From positions 1 through 64,000 of the forward strand of contig JBBIQS010000011.1 in NCBI GenBank assembly GCA_037442205.1: DNA of 64,000 bases. Direction: 5' to 3'. Shown one piece after another: positions 34,997 to 44,473 of this stretch (its first letter is position 1; the number at the start of each line of letters is the position of its first letter). Under the pieces are notes generated by a model that made no database searches, had not been told where the DNA came from, and saw nothing but the letters and a program-made list of their open reading frames with translations. The stretch comes from JBBIQS01 sp037442205 (GTDB lineage: Bacteria > Myxococcota > Myxococcia > Myxococcales > UBA5297). The position numbers and the translations under genes were made by a program.

Positions 34997-35650
34997 CTAC
35001 CGCCGCCCCGACAGCCCCAGCAGCTTTTCAATCTCCGGCATTGGCAGCGGCAGCGGACTTCCGCCCATCAGCCGCGTGCGCAGCACGACCTGAGAAACCC
35101 GCTCCACCGTCTCCATCCGATCGCTGGCCTCGAAGACGTCCTTGCCCACCGCGAGGGCGCCGTGGCGCTCCATCAGGCAGGCGTCGAAGCCGCTCAGCGT
35201 CTCGGCCACGCCCTCGGCCAGCGCAGCGGTGGAGGGCGTCGCGTAGCGGGCGGTGGGAATCCCCGGCCCGAGCGCTGTGACGATCTCCGGCATCAGCGGC
35301 CTCTCGAGATCGATCCCGCACAGCGTAAGTGCGATCGCCGTCGGCGGATGGGCGTGGACCACCGCCATTACCTCAGGCCGCCGGCGATAGACCGCCAGAT
35401 GCAACTGCAGCTCGCTCGAGGGCCTGCCCCGGCCCACGACCTTGTGGCCGTCGTCGAGCGCGGCGATCACCAGCTCGTGCGGCTCGAGCAGCGCCTTGTT
35501 GGTCCCCGAGGGCGTGGCCAGGATGCGCTTGGGCCCCAGGCGAATGGAGACGTTCCCCTCGCCGGCGCCCACCAGCCCCAGCGACGCGATCCGCTTGCAG
35601 ACGGCGATCAGGTCGCGGCGGTGATCGGCCTCGGATTTCTCGGGATTCAT
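34997..35650 (-). CDS. class II aldolase/adducin family protein
   Basis: 217 residues. The class II aldolase zinc site HAHPP is present (VVHAHPPTAIAL), the phosphate-binding GEGNVS opening is seen near residue 30, and a late MERHGALAVG completes the site. Fuculose- or ribulose-5-phosphate-type chemistry is typical, but the substrate is not determined. Its ATG (35650) abuts the stop of kdsD without a gap, which indicates a two-gene operon and a possible tie to sugar-phosphate metabolism. Confidence 0.9.
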   Translation of the reverse strand: MNPEKSEADHRRDLIAVCKRIASLGLVGAGEGNVSIRLGPKRILATPSGTNKALLEPHELVIAALDDGHKVVGRGRPSSELQLHLAVYRRRPEVMAVVHAHPPTAIALTLCGIDLERPLMPEIVTALGPGIPTARYATPSTAALAEGVAETLSGFDACLMERHGALAVGKDVFEASDRMETVERVSQVVLRTRLMGGSPLPLPMPEIEKLLGLSGRR

Positions 35651-36703
35651 CTAGAGGAACCGCGCCGACAGGAGGTCCTGGACGTCGAGCAGGCCGATCG
35701 CACGCCCGGCCTCGTCCACCACCGGCAGCTGGTCGACGTGCGCCTCGCGCATGCGCGCGGCGGCGTCCTGCACCAGATCGTTGGGCGAGCAGGTGCGCGG
35801 CTTGCGCCCCATCAGCTCGCCGACCGGCGAGGTGAAGTCCTGGACCCCGCGCTCGACCAGCCGGCGCAGGTCGCCGTCGGTGAAGATCCCCAGCAGCCGG
35901 CCCTTGCGATCGACCACCAGCGCCGCTCCGGGGCGGCCGGGAGTCTCGGTCATCACCACCACCGCCCGCGACAGCGGCTCATCTTCGCGGACCAGCGGGT
36001 TGGCCTCTCCCTGCCGCATCAGCTCGCTGACCTTCATCAGCTGGCGGCCCAGCGCGCCGCCGGGATGGTAGAGGGCGTACTCCTCGTCGCTGATCGGCTT
36101 GTTCTTGAGCACCGTCATCGCCAGCGCGTCGCAGACCGCGTGCAGCGCGGCGCTGGAGGTGGTGGGGACCAGGCCCATCGGGCAGGCCTCGTCCTGGCGG
36201 CCGATGTCGATCACCACGTCGGCGCGGCGGGCCAGCTCGGAGTTGGGATTGCCGGTGATGGCCACCAGCTTCGAGCCGATGCGCTTGAGCGGGGCCAGCA
36301 GCCGCACCACCTCCTCGGTGTTGCCGCTGTTGGAGAGCGCCAGCACCACGTCGCTGGAGGTCACCCGGCCCAGGTCTCCGTGGACCGCCTCGGCGGGGTG
36401 CAGATAGAGCGACGGCGTGCCGGTGGAGGCCAGGATGGCAGAGAGCTTCTGGGCGATGAACCCGGGCTTGCCCATGCCGGTGACCACGATCCGCCCGCGG
36501 CAGGAGAGCACCAGCTCGATGGCGCGCACGAAGCTCTCGCCCAGCCGCGGAACCAGCGAGGAGATGGCCTGGGCCTCGAGCTCCAGGACGCCGCGGCCGT
36601 AGTCCAGCGACGGGTGCTCGTCGCCGACCAGCGCCGGCGACTTGGCAGCCAGGCGCCTGGCAGGGCGGGGCACGAGACGGCGGGCGGGTGCCTTGGAGGG
36701 CAT
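35651..36703 (-). CDS. kdsD: KpsF/GutQ family arabinose-5-phosphate isomerase
   Basis: 350 residues. A SIS domain with TGMGKPGFIAQKLSAIL and STGTPSLYLHPAEAVHGDLG is followed by two CBS domains (about 230-350). It converts ribulose 5-phosphate to arabinose 5-phosphate, the first step to KDO for lipopolysaccharide. This order and length fit KdsD. The N-terminal 30 residues are basic and proline-rich, and not conserved in the family; an internal start is possible. Confidence 0.93.
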   Translation of the reverse strand: MPSKAPARRLVPRPARRLAAKSPALVGDEHPSLDYGRGVLELEAQAISSLVPRLGESFVRAIELVLSCRGRIVVTGMGKPGFIAQKLSAILASTGTPSLYLHPAEAVHGDLGRVTSSDVVLALSNSGNTEEVVRLLAPLKRIGSKLVAITGNPNSELARRADVVIDIGRQDEACPMGLVPTTSSAALHAVCDALAMTVLKNKPISDEEYALYHPGGALGRQLMKVSELMRQGEANPLVREDEPLSRAVVVMTETPGRPGAALVVDRKGRLLGIFTDGDLRRLVERGVQDFTSPVGELMGRKPRTCSPNDLVQDAAARMREAHVDQLPVVDEAGRAIGLLDVQDLLSARFL

Positions 36704-36838
36704 GAGGGGAGCGTTCTAGCACGCGGCGAAGCGAGCGTCAGCCAGGGGGCATTGTCCCCCGCTTGACAGCCCGGAAGGCCGGCGGCGAATCTCCGCCCAA
36801 CGCCCGGTTGTTTCCGGGCCACCAGGAGACCTCCCGCC

Positions 36839-37486
36839 ATGAAGTTCTTCATCGACAGCGCCGACGTTCAGGAAATCCGCCAGGCCCACGCCATGGGCAT
36901 CATCGACGGGGTGACCACCAACCCGAGCCTGATCGCCAAGAGCGGACGAGTCTTCGCCGACGTGATCAAGGAGATCGTGGACATCGTCGACGGCCCGATC
37001 AGCGCCGAGGTCATCAGCCTGGACGCCCCGGGGATGATCAAGGAGGGCAAGGAGCTCGCCAAGATCCACCCGAACATCGTGGTGAAGATCCCGATGTGCG
37101 TCGAGGGGCTCAAGGCGGTGAAGGCGCTGACCTCCGAGGGCATCAAGACCAACATGACGCTGATCTTCTCGGCCAACCAGGCGCTGCTGTCGGCCAAGGC
37201 CGGGGCGACCTTCGTCAGCCCGTTCGTGGGCCGGCTCGACGACATCAGCGAAGACGGCATGGCGATGATCGCCGACCTGGTCGAGATCTTCGGCAACTAC
37301 GACTTCGGGACCGAAATCCTGGTGGCCAGCATCCGCAACCCGGTGCACGTGCTCACCGCCGCCAAGCTCGGCGCCCACGTGGCCACCATCCCGTTCAACG
37401 TCATCGCCCAGCTCGCCAACCACCCGCTCACCGAGGCCGGCATCAAGAAGTTCCTCGCCGACTGGGAGAAGGTGCCGAAGAAGTAG
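36839..37486 (+). CDS. transaldolase-like protein, fructose-6-phosphate aldolase subfamily
   Basis: 215 residues, the short single-domain TalC/MipB type. The Schiff-base lysine is Lys83 in VVKIPM. Other motifs are FIDSADVQEIR, GVTTNPSLIAKSG, and TLIFSANQALLSAKAGATFVSPFVGRLDD. It would act as transaldolase in the pentose phosphate pathway or as fructose-6-phosphate aldolase; sequence alone does not decide. It is divergent from kdsD and converges with the aminotransferase with only nine bases between stops. Confidence 0.92.
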   Translation: MKFFIDSADVQEIRQAHAMGIIDGVTTNPSLIAKSGRVFADVIKEIVDIVDGPISAEVISLDAPGMIKEGKELAKIHPNIVVKIPMCVEGLKAVKALTSEGIKTNMTLIFSANQALLSAKAGATFVSPFVGRLDDISEDGMAMIADLVEIFGNYDFGTEILVASIRNPVHVLTAAKLGAHVATIPFNVIAQLANHPLTEAGIKKFLADWEKVPKK

Positions 37487-37495
37487 CTCCGGCCG

Positions 37496-38557
37496 TCACG
37501 CCAGCTCGTCGATCGCCTCGGCGAGCTGGCGGATCGCCTGCTCGAGGACCGCCGGCTCCTGGTTCAGGCACAGGCGCACGAACCTCGGGTAGTCCCCGAA
37601 GCCGGACCCGGGCGCGATGGCCACGCCGCGCTCGAGCAGCCGCTCGCCGAGCTTGTCGGCATCGCGCAGCTTGGGATGGGTGGCGAAGACGTACATGCCT
37701 CCCTGGGGCGCAGCGAACTGGAAGCCCGCGGCGCGAAGTGCCGCCTGCCCCGCCAGCGAACGCCGCTTCCAAGTCGCGCGGACCGCTCCGAGGATCTGCT
37801 CCTCCTCTTCGAGGCAGGAGATTCCCGCGAGCTGGACGAAGTCCGCGACGCAGGTGGCGGTGATCTGGTTGAAGCCCGTCAGCGCGGCGGCGACCGGCGC
37901 CGGCGCGACGGCGTAGCCCAGCCGCCAGCCCTCCATGCTGAACTCCTTGGAGAACGACCGAACCCGGAGCGCTCCGTCGATGCGGGGCATCGGCTCGAAG
38001 GCCAGCCCCTTGTAGGCCTCGTCGAGGATCACCTGGCCGCCGGCCTCCCGGGCGATGGCGAGTGTGCGCTCGACGAGCTCGGCGGGATAGACGGTGCTGG
38101 TCGGGTTTTGCGGATTGCAGAGCATGAACAAGCCACAGCCCCGCGCCGCTTCCGGATCGAAGAGCCATCCGCTCTCGAGCGAGGTCGGAAGCGACACTGG
38201 CTCCAGGCGCAGCTGGCGCGCCATCAGCGCGTAGGCCGGCCAGCCCGGCGCGGGAATGGCGATGCGCATGCCGGGCTTTCCGAGCACGCTCAACAGCCCG
38301 AACAGCAGGTGCTTCGAGCCGGGGCCGACCACCACGTTCTCCACGGCGCAACCCTCGCGCCGGGCGATGCGCTCGCGCAGCTGTCTCAGCCCGGCTCCGG
38401 GACCGTAGAGGGAGCGTTTGTTGGAGAGGAATTCGGTGGCGGCGCGGATGGCGCTCGCGGGAGTGGGCAGGTTGGTGTCGCCGATGTGCAGCGGGACGAT
38501 CCGCTTCCCGGCCTGCTCCATCGCGAAGGCCTTTTCGACGATGGCGTAGAAGCTCAC
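37496..38557 (-). CDS. class I/II pyridoxal-phosphate aminotransferase
   Basis: 353 residues. The PLP lysine is in RSFSKEFSMEGWRLGY, the cofactor Asp in VILDEAYKG, the Asn in MLCNPQNPTST, and a C-terminal Arg in PRFVRLCLN binds the substrate carboxylate. The position at the end of the aromatic operon suggests transamination of phenylpyruvate or hydroxyphenylpyruvate, or prephenate. The start is GTG 38557, overlapping the tyrA-like stop as GTGA. The longer open frame upstream is antiparallel-like noise. Confidence 0.9.
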   Translation of the reverse strand: MSFYAIVEKAFAMEQAGKRIVPLHIGDTNLPTPASAIRAATEFLSNKRSLYGPGAGLRQLRERIARREGCAVENVVVGPGSKHLLFGLLSVLGKPGMRIAIPAPGWPAYALMARQLRLEPVSLPTSLESGWLFDPEAARGCGLFMLCNPQNPTSTVYPAELVERTLAIAREAGGQVILDEAYKGLAFEPMPRIDGALRVRSFSKEFSMEGWRLGYAVAPAPVAAALTGFNQITATCVADFVQLAGISCLEEEEQILGAVRATWKRRSLAGQAALRAAGFQFAAPQGGMYVFATHPKLRDADKLGERLLERGVAIAPGSGFGDYPRFVRLCLNQEPAVLEQAIRQLAEAIDELA

Positions 38558-39327
38558 CCGACGTTCCTCCGCAGCTGGGCCAAGAACCGCCTGGCTCCCT
38601 CGGTGTCCTTCTCTTCGATCAGCCGGCGCACGGTCGTCAGGTGCGAGGCGAGCTGGTCCAGCTGTTCGCCGGAGAAGCGATTGAAGAGGATGTGGATCAG
38701 CAGCTCGTCGTCCTCGGACAGCAGCCCCTGGGCGATCTTCAGGTGTCTGGCGAAGGTCGTCCCCGGGACGACCGACCTGTCGATGCCGGCGGCGAAGGCC
38801 AGCGAGCAGGCGAAGGGCGTGCTCAGCGAGTAGGCCATCATCCGGTCGTGCTCCTCGAAGGAGTACTCGAAGATCGACAGCCCCAGTCTCTGGAACAGGC
38901 CGCGGAACAGCGCGGCCACCCGCGGCTCGGACTCGCGGATGATGATCGCGTTCTCGCCGCGCAGCGCCGCCAGGTCGCCGAAGGTCGGCCCGAACATCGG
39001 GTGGACGGAGGCGAAGGGGAAGCCGCACCGCCGGTAGTAGCCGGGGATCTCGCCTTTCACCGAGGCGAGGTCGGCGAGCACGCAGCCCTTGGGCAGGCTC
39101 GGCGCCGCCGCCGCGAACGCCGCCAAGGTGGAGGCGAGCGGCACCGCGTTGACGAGCAGCTCGGGAGCGAAGTCGCGCAGCTCCTCGAGCGCCGGCAGGA
39201 TCCGGGCCCCCGGCACGCCGGCGGCTCGCGCGGGAACCCGGTCGTAGATGGCCAGCGAGTGATCCGCCAGGAGCTGCTGGGCCAGCCAGCTGCCCATCTT
39301 CCCGGCGCCGAGGAACGCGATCCTCAT
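38554..39327 (-). CDS. tyrA: prephenate dehydrogenase-like protein
   Basis: 257 residues, NAD-binding fold with FLGAGKMGSWLAQQL at the start. VHPMFGPTFGDLAALRG resembles the prephenate-binding HPMFGP motif that marks TyrA proteins. The helical dimer domain follows. It is shorter than most TyrA proteins and has no ACT or chorismate mutase domain. It would form 4-hydroxyphenylpyruvate. ATG 39327 overlaps the pheA stop by 4 bases. Confidence 0.87.
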   Translation of the reverse strand: MRIAFLGAGKMGSWLAQQLLADHSLAIYDRVPARAAGVPGARILPALEELRDFAPELLVNAVPLASTLAAFAAAAPSLPKGCVLADLASVKGEIPGYYRRCGFPFASVHPMFGPTFGDLAALRGENAIIIRESEPRVAALFRGLFQRLGLSIFEYSFEEHDRMMAYSLSTPFACSLAFAAGIDRSVVPGTTFARHLKIAQGLLSEDDELLIHILFNRFSGEQLDQLASHLTTVRRLIEEKDTEGARRFLAQLRRNVG

Positions 39328-40388
39328 CCCTCGGTCTCCGGATAGCAGCCCAGCAGCCGGAATCCGTCGGTGAGCTTGCTGACCTGCTCCAACTGCGCGG
39401 CGAGTCTGGGATCCTGGTCCGAGCCCAGCAGGTCCAGCAGGAAGCAGAAGGCGCCAGGCCGGGTGCGGTCGGGCCGAGACTCGATCCGCGTCAAGTTGGT
39501 GCCGCCCTGCGAGAAGACCTGCAGCACCTCCTGCAGCGCACCCGCCTTGTGCTTGGTGGAGAAGCTGAGCGAGCACTTGGTGCCAAACGCCGCCGGCCGC
39601 TGCTTGGAGAGCAGCAGGAAGCGGGTCAGGTTGCTGGCGTGGTCCTCGATGTTTTCCTCGAGTACCGCCAGCCCGTAGAGCTGGGCGGCGTAGCTGCTGG
39701 CGATGGCCGCGGCGCCGGCCGGGCGCTCGGTGGCGATCATCCGCGCCGCCCCGGCGGTGTCGTAGTAGGCCCGGCCCTCGAGCTTGCGGCGCCCGAGGTA
39801 GCCGTGGCACTGCGACAGCGCCATCGGATGGGAGTAGACCACCTCCACCTCTTCCGGCCGCGTCTGAGGCCAGGCGGCCAGGCAATGGTGGACGCTGACC
39901 TTCACTTCCCCGGCGATCCACAGCGAGCTCTCGAGGAGCAGGTCGTCCACCGCGGTGACCGCCCCGGCGATGGAGTTCTCGACCGGCACGATCCCCAGAT
40001 CCACGGCGCCGCTGGAGACCGCCTCGAAGACGTCGGCAAACTCGGTCAGGGGGATGGGGACAGCGTCCGGCGCGTACTGGCGAATCGCCGCTTCGCCGTA
40101 GGCGCCATGCTCGCCCTGGAATCCGATGAGTTGGTGAGGCTCGGACTGCAGCCGCACCGACTCACGGACGATCTTGGCGAACAGCTCGCGCGCCAGCTCC
40201 GGGCTGATCAGCTGCCGTCGTCGCGCCGCCGCGTCCAGCACCTGCTGCTCTCGGGCCGGGTCCACCACTCCGGCCTTGAAGCGGCGGATGCGCAGCGCCA
40301 GCTCCATCCGCTCGTCGAGCAGCCGCACGAGTCGCTCGTCGAGCAGGTCGATCCGCTTGCGCAGGCTCTCCAGCGTGGTCTGGCTCAT
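39324..40388 (-). CDS. pheA: bifunctional chorismate mutase/prephenate dehydratase (P-protein)
   Basis: 354 residues. The N-terminal ~85 residues are AroQ-type chorismate mutase (LESLRKRIDLLDERLVRLL...). The dehydratase domain includes FQGEHGAYGEAAIRQY, GIVPVENSIAGAV and SHPMALSQCHGYL. The C-terminal ACT domain has GALQEVLQVFSQGGTNLTRIESRP, the phenylalanine-binding ESRP site. It makes phenylpyruvate, with feedback control by phenylalanine expected. ATG overlaps the aroC stop by 4 bases. Confidence 0.96.
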   Translation of the reverse strand: MSQTTLESLRKRIDLLDERLVRLLDERMELALRIRRFKAGVVDPAREQQVLDAAARRRQLISPELARELFAKIVRESVRLQSEPHQLIGFQGEHGAYGEAAIRQYAPDAVPIPLTEFADVFEAVSSGAVDLGIVPVENSIAGAVTAVDDLLLESSLWIAGEVKVSVHHCLAAWPQTRPEEVEVVYSHPMALSQCHGYLGRRKLEGRAYYDTAGAARMIATERPAGAAAIASSYAAQLYGLAVLEENIEDHASNLTRFLLLSKQRPAAFGTKCSLSFSTKHKAGALQEVLQVFSQGGTNLTRIESRPDRTRPGAFCFLLDLLGSDQDPRLAAQLEQVSKLTDGFRLLGCYPETEG

Positions 40389-41377
40389 CGCAGCACCCTC
40401 GGGATGCGCCCTTCGAGCAGCGACAGATCCGCCAATACGATCGCCATCGCCGCTTCCACCACCACCGGCACCCGGAGGGCAATGCAGGCGTCGTGGCGCC
40501 CGCCGACCGAGAGCTCGGTCGCCTGGCCGGTCTCCAGGTTCACCGTCCTCTGCGCCTTGGCGATGCTGGAGGTGGGCTTGACGGCCACGCGCACCACCAG
40601 TTCGTTGCCGTTGGTGATCCCGCCATTGACGCCGCCGGCGTGGTTGGTGCGCGTGGTCCCCGAGGCGTCGAGGATTTCGTCGTTCATCTCGCTGCCGCGC
40701 TTGCGAGCTGAAGCGAAGCCGTCGCCGAACTCGACTCCCTTGATCGCCGGGATGGCGAAGAGCAGGTGGCTCAGCAGCGATTCGGCGGAGTCGAAGAACG
40801 GCTCGCCGAGCCCGGAGCCCAGGCTGCTGGCCCGGCCCTCCACGATTCCACCGATGGAGTCCTGGTCGGCCATCGCCGCGGCGACCGCGCCATCCACCTC
40901 GCCGGTGCCGCCGGCTTCCAGCAGCCGAGCTTCAATCTTGGCCGGCTGCAGAAGTTTCTTGGCGACCACCCCCGCGGCGACGAGGGCCACGGTCAGCCTC
41001 CCGGAGAAATGGCCGCCGCCGCGAGGATCCTGAAATCCACCGAACTTCTGGCGAGCGACCAGATCGGCGTGCCCGGGCCTCGGCGTCACGGCGAGCGGAG
41101 CGTAGGCCGCCGAGCGCACGTCGGTGTTGTCGAAGGCGATGAGCAGCGGCGCCCCGGTGGTCCGGCCGTTGTGGATCCCGCTCTGCAGCATAGGGAGATC
41201 GGCCTCGCGCCTTGGCGTGGTGCCCTTGGCTCCGGCGCGGCGGCGCACCAGGTCAGGCTCGAAATCGTCGGCTGAGAGCTCTAGCCCGGCGGGACAGCCG
41301 TCGATCAGTACTCCGACTTGCGGGCCGTGCGACTCGCCGAAGATGCTCAGGCGGAAGAGGCGGCCGAAGCTGTTCAT
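40385..41377 (-). CDS. aroC: chorismate synthase
   Basis: 330 residues, slightly short. Signature FGESHG is near the N-terminus, RPGHADLVARQKF in the middle, and RGGGHFSGRLT, the variant found in several lineages, follows. FMN-dependent conversion of EPSP to chorismate. It overlaps aroA by 4 bases at its start and pheA by 4 at its end. Confidence 0.96.
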   Translation of the reverse strand: MNSFGRLFRLSIFGESHGPQVGVLIDGCPAGLELSADDFEPDLVRRRAGAKGTTPRREADLPMLQSGIHNGRTTGAPLLIAFDNTDVRSAAYAPLAVTPRPGHADLVARQKFGGFQDPRGGGHFSGRLTVALVAAGVVAKKLLQPAKIEARLLEAGGTGEVDGAVAAAMADQDSIGGIVEGRASSLGSGLGEPFFDSAESLLSHLLFAIPAIKGVEFGDGFASARKRGSEMNDEILDASGTTRTNHAGGVNGGITNGNELVVRVAVKPTSSIAKAQRTVNLETGQATELSVGGRHDACIALRVPVVVEAAMAIVLADLSLLEGRIPRVLR

Positions 41378-42618
41378 GGCTTGCTCCGAAGCTTCTCGAG
41401 ATCGGCGAAGAAGCCGGGGTAGGACTTGGCTACTGCCTCATCGCCCTCGATGGTCACTCCGTCGCGGGAGACCAGCGCGGCGACGGCCAGCGCCATGGCG
41501 ATGCGGTGGTCCCCGCGAGAGCTTCCTCGTCCGCCGACCAGCGGGCCGCCCTCGATCACCAGGGAATCTGCCTCAGTCCGAATCTTCGCCCCGACGCTCC
41601 CCAGCTCCTCGACCAGCGTCCGCGCCCGGTCGCTCTCCTTGTGCTTGAGCCGGCCGGCTCCCGAGATGCGCGAGGTGCCGGCGCAGCAGCAGGCGAGCAC
41701 CGCCAGCGCCGGAAAGAGGTCCGGGCACTCGCTGGCGTCTAAGTCGAAGGCGCGCAGCGGCGCCTTGTGCACCTCGACGCGGCCTGGCATCGCCAGCACC
41801 CCGGCGCCGCAGGCCGAGAGCGCGTCGAGGATGGCGCGGTCCGCTTGCGCGGAATCGAGAGCCAGGCCGTCCACCGCGACGCGGCCGGCAATGGCCGCGG
41901 CGACCAGCGGGAACGCCGCCCCGGACCAATCGCCCTCGACCGGGCAGGTGATGCCTCGGTACTCCTGGCGGCCCGGGATCTGGAAGCGCTCGAGCGCCGC
42001 GTCCGCCGTCGCCGTGACTCCAAACTGCGACAGCAGCCGCAAGGTCATTCGCACGTACGGCTTGCTCTTGAGGTCGCGGACCAGGAGCGTCGAATCGCCG
42101 GGAAGGCGCGGGAGCGCGAGCAGCAGCCCGGTGAGCAGCTGCGAGCTGATCGAACCGTCGACCTCAATGCAGCCGGGCTTCATCGGCCCGTGCACGCGGA
42201 CAGGGGGACGCCCTCCGGTCGAATCGCACTGGGCGCCCAGCCGGCGCAGCGGCTCTTCGAGAAGGCCCATGGGGCGCCCGAGCAGGCTCCCGCGCGCGCG
42301 CAGCTCGATCGGCCGATCCAGGAGCGCGGCGATGGGCGCGAACATCCGCAGGCAGAGGCCCGATTCGCCGCAGTCAAGCACTCCGAGGGGCGGGCGCGCG
42401 CCGCCACGGACCAGCAGCCGACCGCCGGCAGTGGTGAGCTCCGCGCCGAGCGCTCGCGCCGCGCGAATCGCCGCGGCCCCGTCGTCGCACTCCGAAGGGT
42501 TGAGGATGGTCGTCTCGGCCGTGGTCAGCGAAGCGGCGGCGACGGCGCGCTGGAACAGGCTCTTGGAGGCCGGGGCGGCCACCGTGCCCTCGACCCGCGC
42601 TGGCGCGACATGCCTCAT
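41374..42618 (-). CDS. aroA: 3-phosphoshikimate 1-carboxyvinyltransferase (EPSP synthase)
   Basis: 414 residues with PASKSLFQRA near the N-terminus (the Lys-Ser phosphate site), DGSISSQLLTGLLLALP, and LKHKESDRARTL in the second half; GDHRIAMALAVAAL is the late motif. The usual GNAGT-type loop reads CGESGLCLRM here, so it is a divergent enzyme and its glyphosate response cannot be guessed. Transcription runs from aroB, 66 bases upstream. Confidence 0.94.
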   Translation of the reverse strand: MRHVAPARVEGTVAAPASKSLFQRAVAAASLTTAETTILNPSECDDGAAAIRAARALGAELTTAGGRLLVRGGARPPLGVLDCGESGLCLRMFAPIAALLDRPIELRARGSLLGRPMGLLEEPLRRLGAQCDSTGGRPPVRVHGPMKPGCIEVDGSISSQLLTGLLLALPRLPGDSTLLVRDLKSKPYVRMTLRLLSQFGVTATADAALERFQIPGRQEYRGITCPVEGDWSGAAFPLVAAAIAGRVAVDGLALDSAQADRAILDALSACGAGVLAMPGRVEVHKAPLRAFDLDASECPDLFPALAVLACCCAGTSRISGAGRLKHKESDRARTLVEELGSVGAKIRTEADSLVIEGGPLVGGRGSSRGDHRIAMALAVAALVSRDGVTIEGDEAVAKSYPGFFADLEKLRSKP

Positions 42619-42684
42619 GTGCCGTTGCCCATCGTCAGGGCAGCATGGCTGAGAACAACTTCCTGCTCAAGGAATTGGCCCCGC

Positions 42685-43704
42685 TCATCGCAGCGCGCCC
42701 GAGATCTCCTCGATGCTCAGGGGCTCGATCCTCGCCGCGCCGATGGCCTCGAGCAGCACCGCGTTCACGGTCCCGCCGGCGCGCTTCTTGTCCTTCCCGA
42801 GGGCGTCCGCGATCGCCGCCTGGTCGAGCTTGGCGCGCGTGGGCAACCCCAGGCGCTCGAGGAGCTTCTCGATTCGGCCGGCATGCTCCCGAGGCAGCAG
42901 GCCGCGCGCCACCGCGAGCTCGGAGGCGATGACCATCCCCAAGCTCACCGCCTCGCCGTGAGGGAGCTTGAGCGTCTTCTCGATGGCGTGGCCGAAGGTG
43001 TGCCCGAAGTTCAGCTTCATCCGCACGCCCGACTCGCGCTCGTCGGCCTGGACCAGTGCCGCCTTCACCTCCAGCGCAGAGGCGACGATGCGCTCGACGG
43101 CGTCAGGATGAAGCGCGAGCACGTCATCGACGTGGCTCTCGAGGTAGGCGAACAGGGCCTCGTCGGCGATGGCTCCGGCCTTGACCACCTCGGCCAGCCC
43201 GCAGCGAATCTCGCGAGCGGGCAGGGTCTTGAGCAGCGAGGGGTCGCAGATCACCAGCTCCGGCTGGCGGAAGACGCCGACCTGGTTCTTGTACTGCCGG
43301 AAGTTGACTCCGTTCTTCCCGCCGACGCTCGCGTCGACTTGCGCCAGCAGCGTGGTGGGCACGAAGGCCAGCCGGGTGCCGCGCAGGAAGGTCGAGGCGG
43401 CGAAGCCGGCCAGGTCGCAGACGATGCCTCCGCCGAAGCCGACGACCAGGGTGCTCCGATCCGCTCCGGCGTCGAGCAGGCCTTCGTACAGCCGCTCGAC
43501 GGTCGCCAGGGTCTTGTTCTCCTCGCCCAGGCCGACCTCGAGGACTGGACCGCTTCCCAGGAGATCGCCGTGGAGGCGGCGGACATTGGAGTCGGTGATC
43601 GCGATCCATTTCGAGACGCCGGCGAGGGACGGGAGGTCGCGAGCAGTGCCGCCGATGACAATGCGCGACGGCCCCGAAGTTCCGGTCAAGGAGAGCGTCT
43701 TCAT
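42685..43704 (-). CDS. aroB: 3-dehydroquinate synthase
   Basis: 339 residues. NAD- and zinc-dependent cyclisation of DAHP. The NAD loop GFGGGIVCDLAGF and the segment FVPTTLLAQVDASVGGKNGVN are diagnostic; the metal His residues are seen in KLNFGHTFGHAIEK. ATG 43704 is chosen over 43764 because the longer version adds an unrelated N-terminus. The TPR lipoprotein gene ends 4 bases upstream, so they are co-transcribed. Confidence 0.96.
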   Translation of the reverse strand: MKTLSLTGTSGPSRIVIGGTARDLPSLAGVSKWIAITDSNVRRLHGDLLGSGPVLEVGLGEENKTLATVERLYEGLLDAGADRSTLVVGFGGGIVCDLAGFAASTFLRGTRLAFVPTTLLAQVDASVGGKNGVNFRQYKNQVGVFRQPELVICDPSLLKTLPAREIRCGLAEVVKAGAIADEALFAYLESHVDDVLALHPDAVERIVASALEVKAALVQADERESGVRMKLNFGHTFGHAIEKTLKLPHGEAVSLGMVIASELAVARGLLPREHAGRIEKLLERLGLPTRAKLDQAAIADALGKDKKRAGGTVNAVLLEAIGAARIEPLSIEEISGALR

Positions 43705-43708
43705 GGGC

Positions 43709-44473
43709 TCACTTTCCGAGAGCCGCGTCGGCCTGCGCCGCCCAGTCGGAGGCGTCGGGATCACCCTGCGCGAGGCGCTTGGCAGAAAGCTCCGCGGCCT
43801 TCTGGTATTCCGTCCGCGCGCCGTCGGGATCGGCGTTGGCAGCCAGCGCCTCGGCTAGCACCAGGTGGTTCATCGGGTGCTCCGGAGAGCGCTCGACGGC
43901 AGTGCGGGCCAGTGTCAGCCCCTCCTCCGGGTCGCCAGGACCGAGCGGCCAACCGGGAGCGCGCAACAGCATCAGCGCGAGCACGCGCGCCGGTCCGCTC
44001 TCGTCCAACTTGGAGTCGGCGGCGCCGGCGCGCCGCAGCAGCTCGGCCATCTGCTTGAGCGAGTCGAGCGCCTCGGTGGGGTGCTCGCGCGCCTTGATGC
44101 CCATCCCCACCGCCTGCCAGTAGTCGCAGGCCGGCGTCGCCGGGGCCTGCTGCTGGCAGGCCTGACCCGCCCGCTCGGCCGCGTCCACCAAGCGCGAGCG
44201 TTCGTCCGCCAGTGCGCCGTGCTCGATGAGCCAGCCGGCGCCGCGGATGAGCGCGGGGGCCGCCTGGGGGGCGGTGCCGGGGCGGAGCAGCGCCTCCTGG
44301 AGGTTGCGCTCGGACTGGCGCACCGCCGCCAGATCCGGACGGCGAGACCAGAGGGACTCGGCCTCGGACATCAGCTCGGCTGCCGAACGGGATGCGAGCA
44401 GCGGATCGGCTGCCGGCGCCTGGGCGAGCACCGGCGCGCAGCCAGCGAGGAGAAGCGGGAGCAGGCGTCTCAT
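43709..44473 (-). CDS. TPR-rich lipoprotein
   Basis: 254 residues. The N-terminus MRRLLPLLLAGCAPV has a lipobox (LLAGC), so it is lipid-anchored. The mature protein is alpha-helical, with tetratricopeptide-like pairs (about 60-120 and 195-245: HLVLAEALAANADPDGARTEYQKAAEL). It resembles TatT-type components that partner periplasmic binding proteins. The previous gene encodes such a binding protein and abuts it without a gap, which supports a functional pair. Confidence 0.75.
   Translation of the reverse strand: MRRLLPLLLAGCAPVLAQAPAADPLLASRSAAELMSEAESLWSRRPDLAAVRQSERNLQEALLRPGTAPQAAPALIRGAGWLIEHGALADERSRLVDAAERAGQACQQQAPATPACDYWQAVGMGIKAREHPTEALDSLKQMAELLRRAGAADSKLDESGPARVLALMLLRAPGWPLGPGDPEEGLTLARTAVERSPEHPMNHLVLAEALAANADPDGARTEYQKAAELSAKRLAQGDPDASDWAAQADAALGK

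Noticed and set aside
36745..36768. GGGGG-CATTGT-CCCCC followed by TTGACA before the transaldolase-like gene
   Set aside because: The -35-like hexamer is perfect but no -10 is found at the right distance, and the short palindrome could be chance in GC-rich DNA.
42645..42932. Possible small plus-strand protein beginning MAENNFLLKELAPLIAA
   Set aside because: The first residues look protein-like, but it lacks a ribosome site, runs into the antisense of aroB and becomes Arg/Ser/Pro-rich at once.
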